Positions 23,901 through 36,646 of a stretch of DNA of 64,000 nt are shown here, in pieces (within the stretch, counting starts at the first letter, position 1; every line of letters starts with the position of its first letter). The notes under the pieces are model-generated. The model was not told the DNA's origin. It searched no databases and saw nothing but the letters and a program-made list of their open reading frames with translations. The stretch comes from Apostichopus japonicus (taxonomy: Eukaryota; Echinodermata; Holothuroidea; Aspidochirotida; Stichopodidae), in NCBI RefSeq assembly GCF_037975245.1, contig NC_092565.1, positions 15,715,499 through 15,779,498 of the forward strand. Direction: 5' to 3'. The translations under genes were made by a program, and so were the position numbers.

Positions 23901-26900
23901 TCTTTGTCTCTTCGAAGGCGATAATTCATCCAGACACCGGGAAGAAGATCTTCATGCCTTTCCGTATGTCTGGTAAGTGTTGCGAAGGATTCCCCATTCA
24001 TTTTGTAAAAGTCTGAGCACTCCATATAGAGCCAATATTAACAGAGACAAATTGATCACCATCATAGATCAACTATTAGGAAACTTAAGAAACAAGCAGT
24101 TTGTAAAATATTGTTTGCCATTCGATGCTTTGTGCTTGTCTTTTAATTGTCATCAAAGGAACAATATGAAGCTAGCAGATTGATGCGGTATGACATGCAG
24201 TAAGATAATATATTGCTTTCTGGTTTGTTTATAAGACAGGCTGGTGTCTGCATGGATCATCAGATTGTATGCAGTATGATAACACATTGCTTTCTGGTTT
24301 GTTTATAAGACGGGCTGGTGTCTGCATGGATCATCAGATTGTATGCAGTATGATGATACATTGCTTTCTGGTTTGTTTGTAAGACAGGCTGGTGTCTGCA
24401 TGGATCATCAGATTGTATGCAGTATGATGATACATTGCTTTCTGGTTTGTTTGTAAGACAGGCTGGTGTCTGCATGTATTGTATGCTGTATGATATTACA
24501 TTGCTTTCTGGTTTGTTTGTAAGACAGGCTGGTGTCTGCATGTATTGTATGCTGTATGATATTACATTGCTTTCTGGTTTGTTTGTAAGACAGGCTGGTG
24601 TCTGCATGTATTGTATGCTGTATGATATTACATTGCTTTCTGGTTTGTTTGTAAGACAGGCTGGTGTCTGCATGTATTGTATGCTGTATGATAATACATT
24701 GCTTTCTGGTTTGTTTGTAAGACAGGCTGGTGTCTGCATGAATCATCAGATTGTATGCAGTATGATGATACATTGCTTTCTGGTTTGTTTGTAAGACAGG
24801 CTGGTGCCTGCATGTATTGTATGCTGTATGATAATACATTGCTTTCTGGTTTGTTTATAAGACAGGCTGGTGTCTGCATGTATTGTATGCTGTATGATAA
24901 TACATTGCTTTCTGGTTTGTTTGTTAGACAGGCTGGTGTCTGCATGGATCATCAGTAATGCTGAGGGATCACAACCCGCTTCACTTTATAAGATTTATTT
25001 ACTTACTGTTGTGATTTTTTATATCTGAAAGTTACCAGATGTCCGGCTAGCTGATTGGAAGACATTCTCTATCAGTATAGGAACTGGGTTGCAATGCATG
25101 AGAAATACTTTGGCAATCGCAAAAGATTTATAACTTACGAATTTGCAATTATGCGCAATGATCAAAATTTGCTAGGACTTAATCTTGCACTGCAGAAAAA
25201 ACATATTACTGACAAGTTAACGCATGAATCTGACCGGAGCAGGTGTTTGCCGATTTTAACACAGCACAGAGCTAGTGTAGCATTGTGAGAACCTGTACTT
25301 TTGCGATATTTGCTGACAAACTGCTTTAGTGTTGTTTTGATAGGTTAGGATATTATTCAAAAGCAGTTTATGTGTAGTGCTAGTTAGAAGTCGAGTAAGT
25401 TAGGTTTTGAGCGTGATTAATCGAACTTCCAAAGTGTTATCGCGACTACTGGCGCTTAATCGATTACGACTATCAGCACTACTGTACAGTAGTCCAAGGT
25501 ATTACTTAAAGGAAAAAAGTATCTCATTTTGAGAAACAAAGAATTTAATGCAAGCCAGCAACTATCCATATCAAGTGAACAATATAAATCTCAGATATGA
25601 ATTTATTATAATTATACCACCTTCTTTGAGTCATCCATATTTTGCTGAACCGTTCATACATCTTTCAACTTGTTTACTTCCTAACTCTGGGAGTCCTGGT
25701 AACAATTAATCATTCCCATATATATTAGTTCCAATTCCCTCTTTGATCTCTTGTTTATTCCTCAGGTTATGTCCCTTTTGGAACACCCACAGTGGTTGGA
25801 TTACTGCTTCCAAACCAAACATTAGGTACTACTATATTTTGGCAGGTAGGTCCATTATATCAGCTCCCTAGAGTCTACAGTAGCAACAAGTTTGACTTGA
25901 TTCAATCTACTGCAAAATATTCATGAATATTACTTGAGGTTGCCTAAAGCCATCGAATGGTTTGAAAAAACAACCTTTGACACTTTTGCTGAATGAGAAT
26001 CTAATTGCTTCTGGTATACATGTTATCCTTGTCATGTCTGACTGGTGACATCAGAATATCCATGTCATGGCTGCAGCACTATTAGGGTTCCATATATGTA
26101 TTGATATAGTTTCACATATTTGCCAGATTATATCACCTGTTGGGCATCTTCAAAGACACATTTCTGATGAGGAAGAGACCCAAACACTACTACTAGCTTT
26201 CTGCCCTCTCAACCCCTACCCCACGTTATGGAAGCTTCTGGTACTACGGACCACCATTCTAATGTTTACATAGAATCTGATAGTTTAGCATATATGTAAA
26301 GATCATAAGGGCTTTAACAGAATCATACGGTTTTAAGGTATGGAATTACATTCCCTAGTTTTTGCATAATTAGCTGTGATTTTAACTGCATTTTTGTAGC
26401 ATGGTTTTAGAGTATAACTCATCTTAAGCGGTACGCATGAAACTCTGAATGATCCCTTGTCATCTCGATAGTACACTCAATATATCACAGCCTGGATAAA
26501 ATTTCAAACAATTTGAAAGAAGGGAGTAATTCATATCTGTCCGAAGCACATTATTCCTTATAATACTAGGGCTATATGTCAGGTTTTCAATAGGAGCGGG
26601 TGTAGGGGGTGGGGTGGGGTGGTTGGAAGAATGCCCATTGGAACTCCTGAATTATAATGAGCTGATGATATCTTTGGTTGATATTAAGTGGCAAGCTTGA
26701 GTGTTATTACTTCTGTCTGGTACTTACATTATCTATGATATTTTTCCTACAGTGGTTGAACCAGAGTCACAATGCTTGTGTCAACTTTTCAAACAGAAAT
26801 GCGACTAAGGTAATACAAACTTTCAACTTCTCTTGTTTACTTATTATTAGCGAGTATAACGATACATTAGCTTTATTATTTCTATCCGTTATTTAACTCA

Positions 26901-29900
26901 AGGGAATGGAGAGAGATTTTCAGGTTAGGTAAACTTGCAAAACCATTTAGTGATCCAACTATTTTGCAGCAAAAACCAAAGTAAAGAGAATTTTGTTTTT
27001 GAAAGTGGAGGCAGTGCCGAAGTGAAAGCAGAACTAGAGTTTTTGCATCTGCATACAAAGCCACATTTGCAGCCTTGAATTTTGTGAGAGGGTGGTCGTT
27101 ACAATTATGTAAACAGCTGGAGTTTCCTTCCTTATCCTTAGTATAAAACAATGTTATCAACTCTCTGAAATGGCAACATAAGATTGCTTGATAGGGCAGT
27201 TGAAATGCATTTCCAGTTGGTGTTGCCAAGAGCCCCTCATCTATCAAAGTAGAAGGGTGTCCACTTACACTTATCTTTTCTGAAAGTCTCAGTTACTTTA
27301 TTGTTTGATAGCATTGTCACTTTCCAAGTTTTGACATTGAAATTAAAGCATGTACTGTAGTCGTCTTTATGGTTTAACGGAGGGGGGAATGGATGTTTGA
27401 CAAATACTTATTTGGGTCTTGTAAGATATCATTTTGAAGAAAGTGTGGGGGGAGGGAGGTTGGGGTAGAGAGGTTTGGTTCTCAATGTTGTAGTTGATTT
27501 TTTAAAAGGGAAGGGCAAGGAGCAAAGGACTACCTGTTTTATGAAACTGTACTTTTGAATGTTTACTTTCTCATGCAACTTGCCTCTTTATTCCTCAAAG
27601 GAGACACCACCAAGCAGGTTTTTGCTGGGCTATGTTGGAGCTGTCTCATCAGCTTGTAGTATAGCAGTAAGTAGTTTAATACCATTTAAAATATGCTCAA
27701 AGAAATGTACTTTGTCATAGGTATATATAGTTGGTAGGAAGCTTAATATCAGGTTTTGCCAATCATCATAGTTAATATCATTTATGCTGTGGTATAGTTT
27801 GGTTTCACTTTCTAATAGATGTCGATATTATTTTCTCCCTATTTGTTAATACCTAGCTTTAACTTGCTTTGTAGCTCTTAATTTGTGGCTGACTGAAATC
27901 TGAAAGTTTTCCAACATTTTTTTTTATTATTTGCAAACCTACTGTACCTTTGTATGACAGAATGAGGAATATACACTTAATATTCATATTTTGTGACAAG
28001 CTGTTTACAGCCATGGTTAAAAGATTTACGTTAGATTTCCATCCCACACCAAACAGAGCTATTGGTAGCGCAGTTTTGTGCAGAGGCAGGTAAAACTAAT
28101 ATCACATGAATTTGTCTAAACATAAACCAAGAAATTATATAGTGATCTACCTTCTTAATTTTCTTCGTCATGAACTGGTTAAATTTTTTTTGCAGGTTGG
28201 ATTAAACGTCTTGATTAACAAATCCAGTGCCTTAGGACCGACAGGACAGTTGGTCAAGCGATTTGTGCCTTTTCCCGCTGTGGGTAAGAAAAACGTTGAT
28301 GGTCTCCATTAAAATTGATCTGCTACAACAGGGTGTGCACAGAGAAAAGATCAATACAGTAATACCTATTATTTTCACATAAAGACGCTCTATGCATAAA
28401 AAGTATGCATTGTTTTCCCTTTGAAAGAAACACTTGCATCAGTAGAGTTACAAGCTACTACTTTGGTCCCTTTTGGAGAAAATCTACAAATGCCATGAAA
28501 ACAGTTTATCAAGCTGTGTTCAATTGTAAGATAAACAAAACAACCGGTTTATAAGTATGGTTAGTTTAGATGATGCGGTTGAAATCTTGATGCTTCGATC
28601 TATTTTGCAATTGAAATGTTTGGACTTATTTGTAACCATGAGAATGTGAATTTTTGTTCCTCTTAGAAATTGCAAAATGTTATCTTTAAATGGATGACTA
28701 TAGTGTTGTCATAATATCGGAGTTTATACAACACCTAATTGTATTCTGGTCATTTGATTGGTCAATTGCTCGTTGATTGCATGCAAAATCCGCTCTATTC
28801 CACTCTATGAAATAGAACCATGGGTTATACTTTTTTGGTAGCACTTTTTTTCAATGGTAAGAGAGCAGAGAAACCTGTCTGTTCAAAACAATCTGTTGCA
28901 TGAGTGTATTTTACCCATCTTAATATAATATGTTGTATAAAACAAATAATGAATGGTTTCCATTCGTGCAATAGTGCAAATATTTCATTCGTTGAAAGAT
29001 GTAATTTGTTCCATTCAACTCCGCTGCGCCTCGTTGAATGGAACATTCCATCTTTCAACTCATGAAATATTTGCACTATTGCACGAATGGAAACCATTCA
29101 TTATTTGTATAATATTTTATGATAGAGAGGAATAAACAAAAATGTCTTTCTTTCTTTTCATACAGCATTAGCAAACATTTGTAATGTCACCCTTATGAGG
29201 TACACTGAGTTATGGGAAGGCATCGAGGTAACAGACAGTAAAGGTAATGTCTTGGGAACTTCCAAAATTGCTGCTAAATCAGTAAGTTGTTTGATATTTT
29301 ATCTTCTATTTAAGCAATTCCTTTAATCCATATAAAATACTTCACCCCTTTAATGGTATTCCACAGTGATTTATAATATCAGAAAACAGTCCATTCATGA
29401 CTCTCCAAATTGCATGAGATGAACAGAGATCTACCACATCTAAATGGGATATGCATTGGATGGTCTTGTATTGATTAATGTTAATTAGTATTTAGTTCTT
29501 TGCAGTTCTTAAATTTTTGACGTTTCCCAGTTATCTGATCTAATGTAATATGAATAATACAGAACATTGCTTACTAGACCAAGTTTGGCATCTTTGAGAC
29601 TCTTTGCGATATCTCAAACAAGGGATGATTAATGAGTTTGACAGATCAGCAGAATATCAGCAGAAAGAAAAACTCTTTGCTAACGTCAACATTGTCGAGT
29701 AGTTATATAGTGCCATCACATACTTGGAATAGTTTATGTTTATATGCAAATGACCCTTTTTTAATGTTATTTTTGGCAGAGATACGTTTACCAAGCTTTC
29801 ATTTATCTTAAAGCAGCATGCGTTTGGTTTTCAAAGATAGCAGTCCATTAAATTTTACAGTTAGGTTGAACCTAGGTCCAACACTGCAATAAATTTCAAT

Positions 29901-31855
29901 GGTTGCTTATGAGAGATTTCCATCATTACCAAATTCATCTCATAAGTCTGTGAAGATGGTGGCTGTGTATAGATGTATCACATTGGACTTGTCTGTTATA
30001 CCATACCATGAGAAACAAAACGTGTAAATATTGCTTAGTTTCTTCATCTTGAGCATTAAAAAAGTGTCCTTTAGTTGTAATCTCATATTGAATAAAAATA
30101 AAATTATTATTGTCAATTCACCAGGCTTTGGTAGAAACTGCCATGACCAGGGTTGTATTACCTGCACCAGTGTTGTTATTGCCTCCCATCATTATGACAT
30201 TCATCGAAAACAGGTAAGTCCCTATATTGTGAATTTAAACGTTAAAGTAAACAAGCTACGAACAGAAACTCGATAGAAATGGTTAAAGTCCTCATATTAG
30301 AATTTGTTTTCTTAATTACGCACGGTTCTGGTGATTTAAACACAGAATCGAAAAAGTGTTTAGGATAAATTTACTTTATCTTATTGCCATTTAAAGTTGC
30401 TTTTCTCCGATTTACAGGACCAAATTTCTTAAGAAGTTTCCTAGAATGCATTTTCCACTCCAAGTGATAGTTTGTACGGCATCATTTGCGTTTGCCTTGC
30501 CTCTGGCAATCAGCTTATTTCCACAGACTGCCCAGGTTTGTTTATCATTCTATTTTAATCTTTGCTGAGTTTTGGATTATGGTTATGATGTGTTTGTATG
30601 TATGTGATGCCTTGGTTTGTGTACATGATAACTAAAAAGTTACATGATGGTAATGTGGTTTGTGTACATGATAACTAAAAAGTTACATGATGGTCATGTG
30701 GTTTGTGTACATGATAACTAAAAAGTTACATGATGGTCATGTGGTTTGTGTACATGATCACTTAAAAGTTACATCATGGTCATATGGATCCCCCCCCCCC
30801 CATCCTACAATCCTATTGTTTTCTATGGTGGTGGAATGTCATTCAAGATCAGCATCTATCGATGTCTGAAACCATTGCTACCATGGTAAATGCTATTAAA
30901 GTAAAGTTTGGGTGAATTTTTGAACTTGCTGTGTGGCTGTACCTTAAAGAGTGCATTGTTTCTTATGAAGGTCATTTTGAGATAATAAAATAAATCTGGA
31001 AACCTTAAAGCACAGAACTCCAAAGTAAGGCTTAGATGAATGTCACCTTAGTGCATTTTGATAACAAGAATCTTTTTGTTGTTATAAAATGTCCTTTGAG
31101 GTAGACAAAATTCAATAGCCTGAACTCTGAAAGCCTTTTCAAGCCAACCATTGAAAAGGTAAAGCTTGGTTAAACAATTGTTTCAAAGATCCACCATAGT
31201 GAATGCACCCTATTGATTTCTATGGGAGCTCAAAGGTCATTTGGGTTCTGCAGAGGTCAAAGTCTGAAAAAGCATGCTTACTTTGAAATTAATTCATGAA
31301 TAAATTTGATACATGATTTGTAGGTTCACATTTGTGCAAGAATGTTACTGATCACTTAGTATTGGTCAAGCTTGAAAATATTCTGTGCAGTGGTACTATG
31401 GAATGTTCTCATATCAGATTTGGCAAGAAATCACTAACAGGCTGGTTGTCTTATGAACAAGTGTTGCTTCATAACCTTTCGTAAAGATAGTAAATAAGTT
31501 AAGAAAGCAGAGACAATTTCAATTCAATTGCTATGGTGATGTCACTTATTCTGATATTGCCAAGTAACATTCATCAAACTCACCAAACTAAAATCTAATT
31601 CTAAAAATAACACATGCTAAAATGGATCAAGTTTTCACCATAGAGATGAATAATCTCCTCACAGCAAATATGTTTTTAAACATCTTGCTTGTTTTCTTTC
31701 TTTTGGGGGGGGGGGGCTATACTCTATCCCTGAAAATGTAAATAACTAGTAAATTTTGTTGTTTATCCCTTTTATAGATGAAAATAACAGAATTAGAGCC
31801 TGAGATTCAAGCAGCTACCGATGAAGAAATGGTTCACTACAACAAAGGGTTATAG
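20916..31855 (+). CDS. SFXN5: Sideroflexin-5, mitochondrial carrier, twelve exons, complete
   Basis: Coding exons are 20916-20984, 21366-21434, 22370-22474, 23918-23972, 25766-25845, 26753-26809, 27601-27666, 28196-28283, 29166-29281, 30125-30213, 30418-30535 and 31778-31855. Together they make 990 nt (329 aa plus TAG) with consistent phases. Sideroflexins are multi-pass inner mitochondrial membrane proteins; SFXN1 and SFXN3 carry serine, while SFXN5 is linked to citrate or related amino-acid transport. Family signatures seen: RFDQ at 20-23, [15 protein letters not shown] at residues 85-88, [40 protein letters not shown] at 199-203, [10 protein letters not shown] and the terminal YNKGL. Residues match SFXN5 better than SFXN1-4, for example in LLLPNQTL and ELEPEI. 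Human SFXN5 is 340 aa, so this copy is full length. The in-frame ATG precedes the first conserved block by about 15 residues. An ATTAAA at 32154-32159 could be a poly(A) signal. Confidence 0.95.
22740..23130 (+). repeat. Dispersed intronic repeat with 'aggtcaaaggtca'-like motifs
   Basis: Three diverged copies of a roughly 120-bp unit, each with 'tacttggtatgtagatct.tcttgatgagtacaagaa', 'cctattgaaatt' and a block like 'gaggtcaaaggt'. Related sequence recurs near 30820-31270 and 56030-56175 in introns of two genes. No coding potential or defined ends. Confidence 0.6.
24184..24955. repeat. Minisatellite of eleven units, 66 or 74 bp each, in SFXN5 intron 4
   Basis: The core 'attgctttctggtttg' starts at 24212, 24286, 24360, 24434, 24500, 24566, 24632, 24698, 24772, 24838 and 24904. 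Spacings are 74,74,74,66,66,66,66,74,66,66. The long type has 'atggatcatcagattgtatgcag' where the short type has 'atgtattgtatgctg'. Units are nearly identical, so expansion is recent. Open frames on both strands arise only from repetition. Confidence 0.95.
28942..29108. repeat. Large palindrome, foldback MITE, in SFXN5 intron 8
   Basis: Arms 28942-28988 and 29062-29108 are 47-nt perfect reverse complements. The symmetry continues inward with mismatches ('gttgaaagatg' against 'catctttcaac', 'ttccattcaac' against 'gttgaatggaa') around a loop of 'tccgctgcgcctc'. The structure fits a foldback MITE. Matching peptides on opposite strands follow from the symmetry and are not genes. Confidence 0.85.
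30615..30785. repeat. 43-bp tandem repeat, about four copies, SFXN5 intron 11
   Basis: 'gtacatgataactaaaaag' starts at 30621, 30664, 30707 and (diverged) 30750, a regular 43-bp spacing. A poly-C run follows at 30790. Confidence 0.85.
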
Positions 31856-32419
31856 AAAATGTGCCTTTATATATATTGTACTGCATAATCAATGGATTCC
31901 AACTCACCTCATGAAGTATTCCATATGCAAATCATGCATATTCATTAACATATTATAAGGGTTATTAATATTCATGTATTTAAATTCCTTCAAAATAGTA
32001 CTCTCACATCGTGTGTGAAGTGATTATAGTAAATAAGAGTTTGAATGAAAACTTGTTAGTTTTTATACTGTTGTGTATCTACTCTTTAATATTTTATACA
32101 TTTGTTTTAATTCTCCGAATGAAACATGCTATTATTTATCTAATTGAATTTATATTAAAATACCGAACACATTTTGCATTGGTTTAAGCCAAACAAAATT
32201 CCATCTTTTTCATTTGCTAAAGCTACCTTTTATAATGGAAAGGATATTTTTTAACTTACTTTGAAAAAATTGCAAGTTTGCATATGAAGATAATTAATTG
32301 TTCTCTGAAGGTAATCAAAATTGTAATACAAGTGCTGCATTGACAACATTTGCTGAATATACTATTATGGTAAAGAGGAGCTCATGTTACAAAACAATGA
32401 CTAACATTTCATAAGATAC

Positions 32420-32699
32420 CAGGTGCGTAGCCAAGGGGGGGCGAAGGGGGCAGCTGCCCCCCCCTTGAGCATATTTTTAAAATATTTTTAAGATATCGCT
32501 AGTATTTTCAAAAGAGAAAATGCTAAGATGCAACTTACAAGGCCTGGGAAGTGCCATTTCCAGCGATCTGGGAGGCATTTTTAGCCAAAATATTCTTGTA
32601 CGCTTCGCGCCAACTTATGGTGGCGCTACGCTTAGATAGTTTGCAATGCCGTATCTACAGTTTCGCCCCTCCCTTGACAAATTCCTGGCTACGCGCCTG
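32420..32699. mobile_element. hAT-like MITE, 280 bp
   Basis: Ends are CAGGTGCGTAGCC at the left and GGCTACGCGCCTG at the right, imperfect terminal inverted repeats. A perfect 8-bp target duplication, taagatac, lies at 32412-32419 and 32700-32707. Its right half ('gtacgcttcgcgccaac', 'gtggcgctacgcttagatag') is related to the copies at 38063 and 54486. Confidence 0.88.
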
Positions 32700-34175
32700 T
32701 AAGATACACGGAAAAGGTTCATCTCTGAAAAAGCACTTCAGCATTATTAGAAGCAATATTAAACATCCAAGGAATGTAGATTCTTCATAGTAAAATTTCA
32801 ATTGACTGATAGTCCTCGTTTCTATGATATTGTTGGCGGTCAAAGTTCAGTTGAGGTCAACAGAAGTCAAAAGCTCCAACAGAAAAGCATTATTGAACTC
32901 TGTTCTTGGAGAAGGCATTTACTATGAGATTTCTTGTTGTTGCTATTTTCAGTTTTTAGAGGGTATGGAAGTAATGATTATCTCAGAAAGTCAGAAAGTG
33001 TTTTTTTTTTTATAGTATTCAAGATTTATTTTTATATAAATGAGTAGATATAAAAAAAAAAGATTGATATTAGAAAAAGTGGGAAACTACTTCAATTAGC
33101 ATATAGTGGTATCATGTATGATGATAAAATTTAACTTAATATACAACAGGATGAACAATACAAAGAAAGCACTTGACATAAAATCTAAGTATTAATGCTG
33201 GAGTAAGAGTCATCTATAAATTTATTTACAAATTTATACAAGTTCTTGACAGTTTCATTAGAATGGGCAGAGAAAGTGTAATGTATCAAAATTTATTATA
33301 AAATAAATGAGTACAGTATAGTTGGCATTGTTTCTGGTGCTTAATTGTGTGAGAATATTGCTGGACTTCTTCAATTATCATAGAAGTCTTTCATAGTAGT
33401 TAATAGCTCTATTTTTGAATGCAAGCTACATTACTTATAAACGAAAGGAAAAGTATGCAATTAGCTGGTAGTTAGCGCAACCATCCTATAGTCAAGTGTC
33501 GATGTCTTCCTGGATTTAGATTTTATAGAGCTGAGACTTCTCTTGTAGTTTTAATGCATCACTGAAAATAAATCAATTCACTTTTGTGCTGAAATTTTTT
33601 TGACATGTTGCCAGATGACTATAGCTGTAAAACGCCACTAGTTTATTGCTTATTCTGCCATGATGCTTTAGGGTGCAAGTTTTGGTTGCATGAAGATTAA
33701 ACAGAGAGCTTTTCACAATGGAATTACTATCTTTGTCTTTTCTATGATAATAAAACTGCATTATAATTTGAGTTAAGAAAATGCATTGTTTCATGAAATA
33801 ACAGCTATGAAAAATTCTTCCCAAAATGTATTTATCAAATGGTAATTGGATGAGTGCCATTGATGATTGATCAGATTTCTCCCAAGAACAGTCACTTTTG
33901 AGCAAATTTTAATAAAGGCTTTTGAAATCAGTTGTTCATGGTGGCGATGTTATAAAACTAAATTATTTGAAATGCTTGTGCAATTTCTTGCAATAGCCTC
34001 GATCCTCATTAGCTAGCCTTTGAGCATACCGTCAAAAAAAGTCAGGATCGAACCTTGTCCAGACCAATGTGCTGCATGTTTAGGTTGTGCTAGCTTATAC
34101 GCTACAGTGTGTACAGAACTCCGTTTGTTTTGTTCATGTAAGGTAGGTCAGGCATACATACTGACACATTGTCAA

Positions 34176-34204
34176 AAAGAGAGGTTGGAGTCTAACCTCT
34201 CTTT
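34176..34204. repeat. Perfect 11-bp stem hairpin
   Basis: AAAGAGAGGTT at 34176-34186 and AACCTCTCTTT at 34194-34204 enclose the 7-nt loop ggagtct. It is not next to a supported gene end, so its role is unknown. Confidence 0.6.
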
Positions 34205-34384
34205 GTGGGACTTGTAGCAAAGGAGTTTGTCTCGGTAAATGACAGACGGCAAAGGGTTTTTTGGAAAATTGAGTGAATAGGGAGCAATATAGGGGCCTCT
34301 AATTTTTCAAAATTTTTCCAAACGGGACGACGGGATGCCCCCTCCCCTTTTGGAAATTTTTAAGACCCCTCCCCCAGGATGGCG

Positions 34385-34440
34385 ACCACAACCCATCAGG
34401 CCCCCCCCCCCCCGAAAAAAAATACCTTCCTACGCCAGTG
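34385..34440. mobile_element. Truncated MITE end
   Basis: A C13 tract at 34401-34413 is followed by 'taccttcctacgccagtg' ending at 34440, which resembles the C-tract plus TIR end of the nearby hAT-like MITEs. No opposite end was found. Confidence 0.4.
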
Positions 34441-35469
34441 CTGTTGCATAGTAATACTGTTGAACCTCTCATGTCGACATTTTCGGTTAGTAACTACACT
34501 GTGTGTGTTTATGAAAGAGATTGGTGGAAGGGCCATCAGCAATGATGGAACTTGTACCTCTTCCAGTTGCAAGCATTTTGTGCAACATAAACATCCAAGC
34601 CACAAAGTGTAAACTACAGGCATTGAAATGATCACAAATCTGGATTGCTTTAAATAAACTAAATTTGTGATGAAATTTACCGTTTGAAATTGTAGTTGTA
34701 AACAATAACAGCTTACACTCAACCCTCTGCTACAAACGGAAGGTCAAACGTAGTGTGAACTTGAGATTATTTACGTTTTACAAGACCTGCCAGGCTGGGA
34801 TTTTTATACCGGAACGGAATCTAAATCCGGGAGATTCCCGGGAAGACGTTCAATGGCTGCTTCCGGCCTTTTCTGGATCAAGTTGACCATCAAATGTGGA
34901 TGAACAATTAAAGCCTAAAGGAGGGTAAACCTGCCAGACATGTGGAATGAACGTTGAATCAACACTGGACATGGGCTTGGCTATTTTGTGTCATGTCTTG
35001 GGAATGCTTTATCTATCACGGCTACGTTTTCTTTTAGATTTACGCATAGAAATTGATTAGGATTTCTATGGATTTACGTCAACTAGTACTAGCCTACCAT
35101 AAAACTAAGTTTACATACATACTTGTAATACTACTACTAGATTAAACCTAGGTTATGTCTAACCACAGCCTTGTGTAGGCATGGCTCTGAATCTGTCGCT
35201 TATTAATTTATGTTACTTGTAAGCATAACTAAGATTAGGTTAGCTCTGAACCACAGGCAACTCTAGTCTTATAGCTTAGTAAACTACTGTTAGTAGTACT
35301 GCAGGCTAATTCATGATAATAATAATCAGTATAGATATTTTTACGACCCATAGCATAAGCGACTTCAATTGTGGGAGAAGCCTGCAAGGGCTTATGGATT
35401 ACAACTTACATGTCGGGTGGCTTCCAATTCAACATTTTTTAACTCAGATTTGGAATATTTTCAATTTAG

Positions 35470-35650
35470 AAAGTCATTTCAGATGGGAAAACCGTAGATT
35501 GCTCTTGGATGAAAAAACCCACTTTACTATGACCCGGCCGGGTATTGAACCCGGAACCTCCCGATTGCTAAGCCTCATAACTTCAATTTCCACCACCTTT
35601 ATTCCCTTGGCTACAGCACGGGTTGTAGGCTTGGGGAAAGAAGACTTGGA
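35470..35650 (-). mobile_element. tRNA-derived SINE
   Basis: On the minus strand TAGCCAAGGG (35613-35604) resembles a pol III A box and GGTTCAATACCC (35551-35540) is a good B box. The 62-nt start-to-start distance is longer than in most tRNAs, as in Leu/Ser-type tRNAs. The plus-strand peptide TRPGIEPGTSRLL is the usual spurious product of such SINEs. Confidence 0.6.
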
Positions 35651-36149
35651 ATAGCCGAGCATAACAGCCAACTAATCAATTTCCCTATATCATGACACAT
35701 GGTATTGGAATGTGGATCTCATCATTGGGGGGGGGGATAGGCCTTGGCAATGTGTAATTTATTTGTATCATTTAGGTAATGTTAAACACCATAGTAACCT
35801 AACCTAAGGCTATAGCTTGGCAGGTCTAATTAAATATTAGCACGCATGCAGATTATAAATTTGTCAAGGACTGTCATACCTAATACTATTAAATTAAGAG
35901 AGGCATATCTGGATTGAGTATAATTTATAAAACTATGGATTAACATTAACAATTGTGCCTGGACTGTGGAGCCCACATTGTCATCAAAATTGCCTTAAAG
36001 GTGTGCTGTTATAGAAATTTAACTAACATATTATAAAGATGAGAAGGCTATATATCTTGAACACTAGAATATCTGATGAAAGTACATGACTTTTATTCTT
36101 CATTTTTGTAATGTTTGTTAGACATAACATATATCATCAACACTAAAAG

Positions 36150-36646
36150 CATAGGCGTAGGAGCCTAATTTGATTTGGGGGGGCTGTAACGGCTTGCCCG
36201 AAAAATATAACCAAATATTTTATCGCGCTCCGCGCGCGCTCAACATCTTAATGTGCATATCATAGGCATTCATTGGTTATTACATCACATGCAAATAACG
36301 TATAAATGCCTATATGATATGCACATTAAGATGTTGAAAAAAATTGTAAAACACACTGCAGATTTTTCTTCTTTCAGTAGGTGCCCGAAAAATTCTCAGC
36401 ATATTGCACGAATTGCCACCAAAAAAATTGACAAACACATTGCAAATTATTCTGCTTTCAGTAGGTGCCCGAAAAATTCTCAGCATATTGCCCGAATTTT
36501 CACCAAAAAAATTGAAAAACACACTGCAAATTTTTCTTCTTTCAGTAGGTGCCCGAAAAATTCTCAGCATATTGCCCGAATTGTCACCAAAATTTTTGGT
36601 TGGGGGGGCTGCAACCCCCCCAGCCCCCTCGCCTCCTACGCCTATG
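36150..36646. mobile_element. MITE with CATAGGCGTAGGAG ends and an internal tandem repeat
   Basis: The 14-bp TIR CATAGGCGTAGGAG begins at 36150 and its complement ends at 36646. A perfect 8-bp duplication, actaaaag, is at 36142-36149 and 36647-36654. Inside is a hairpin around the 'aatgtgcatatcatagg' segments, then three copies of an 84-bp unit with 'cagtaggtgcccgaaaaatt' at 36375, 36459 and 36543. A stretch of cgcgctccgcgcgcgct lies near the left end. No transposase. Confidence 0.92.

Noticed and set aside
24184-24955. Regularly spaced repeats resembling a CRISPR array
   Set aside because: The whole unit repeats with no unique spacers, and it lies in an intron of a eukaryotic gene.
24260-24958. 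Several open frames of 67-159 aa on both strands with repeated peptides
   Set aside because: They follow from a minisatellite whose unit is open in several frames; there is no start, splice or family support.
25055-25288. 77-aa open frame in SFXN5 intron 4
   Set aside because: No homology recognised and it would interrupt the contiguous sideroflexin protein.
25405-25495. Symmetric 'cgattaatcga' and 'taatcgatta' motifs suggesting a hAT terminus
   Set aside because: No second end or target duplication was found, so it was not called.
33573-33905. 110-aa open frame on the minus strand
   Set aside because: No family motif, no splice context and AT-rich composition like surrounding spacer.
35313-35654. 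113-aa open frame containing TRPGIEPGTSRLL
   Set aside because: This peptide is the reverse reading of a tRNA-derived SINE B box, not a protein domain.
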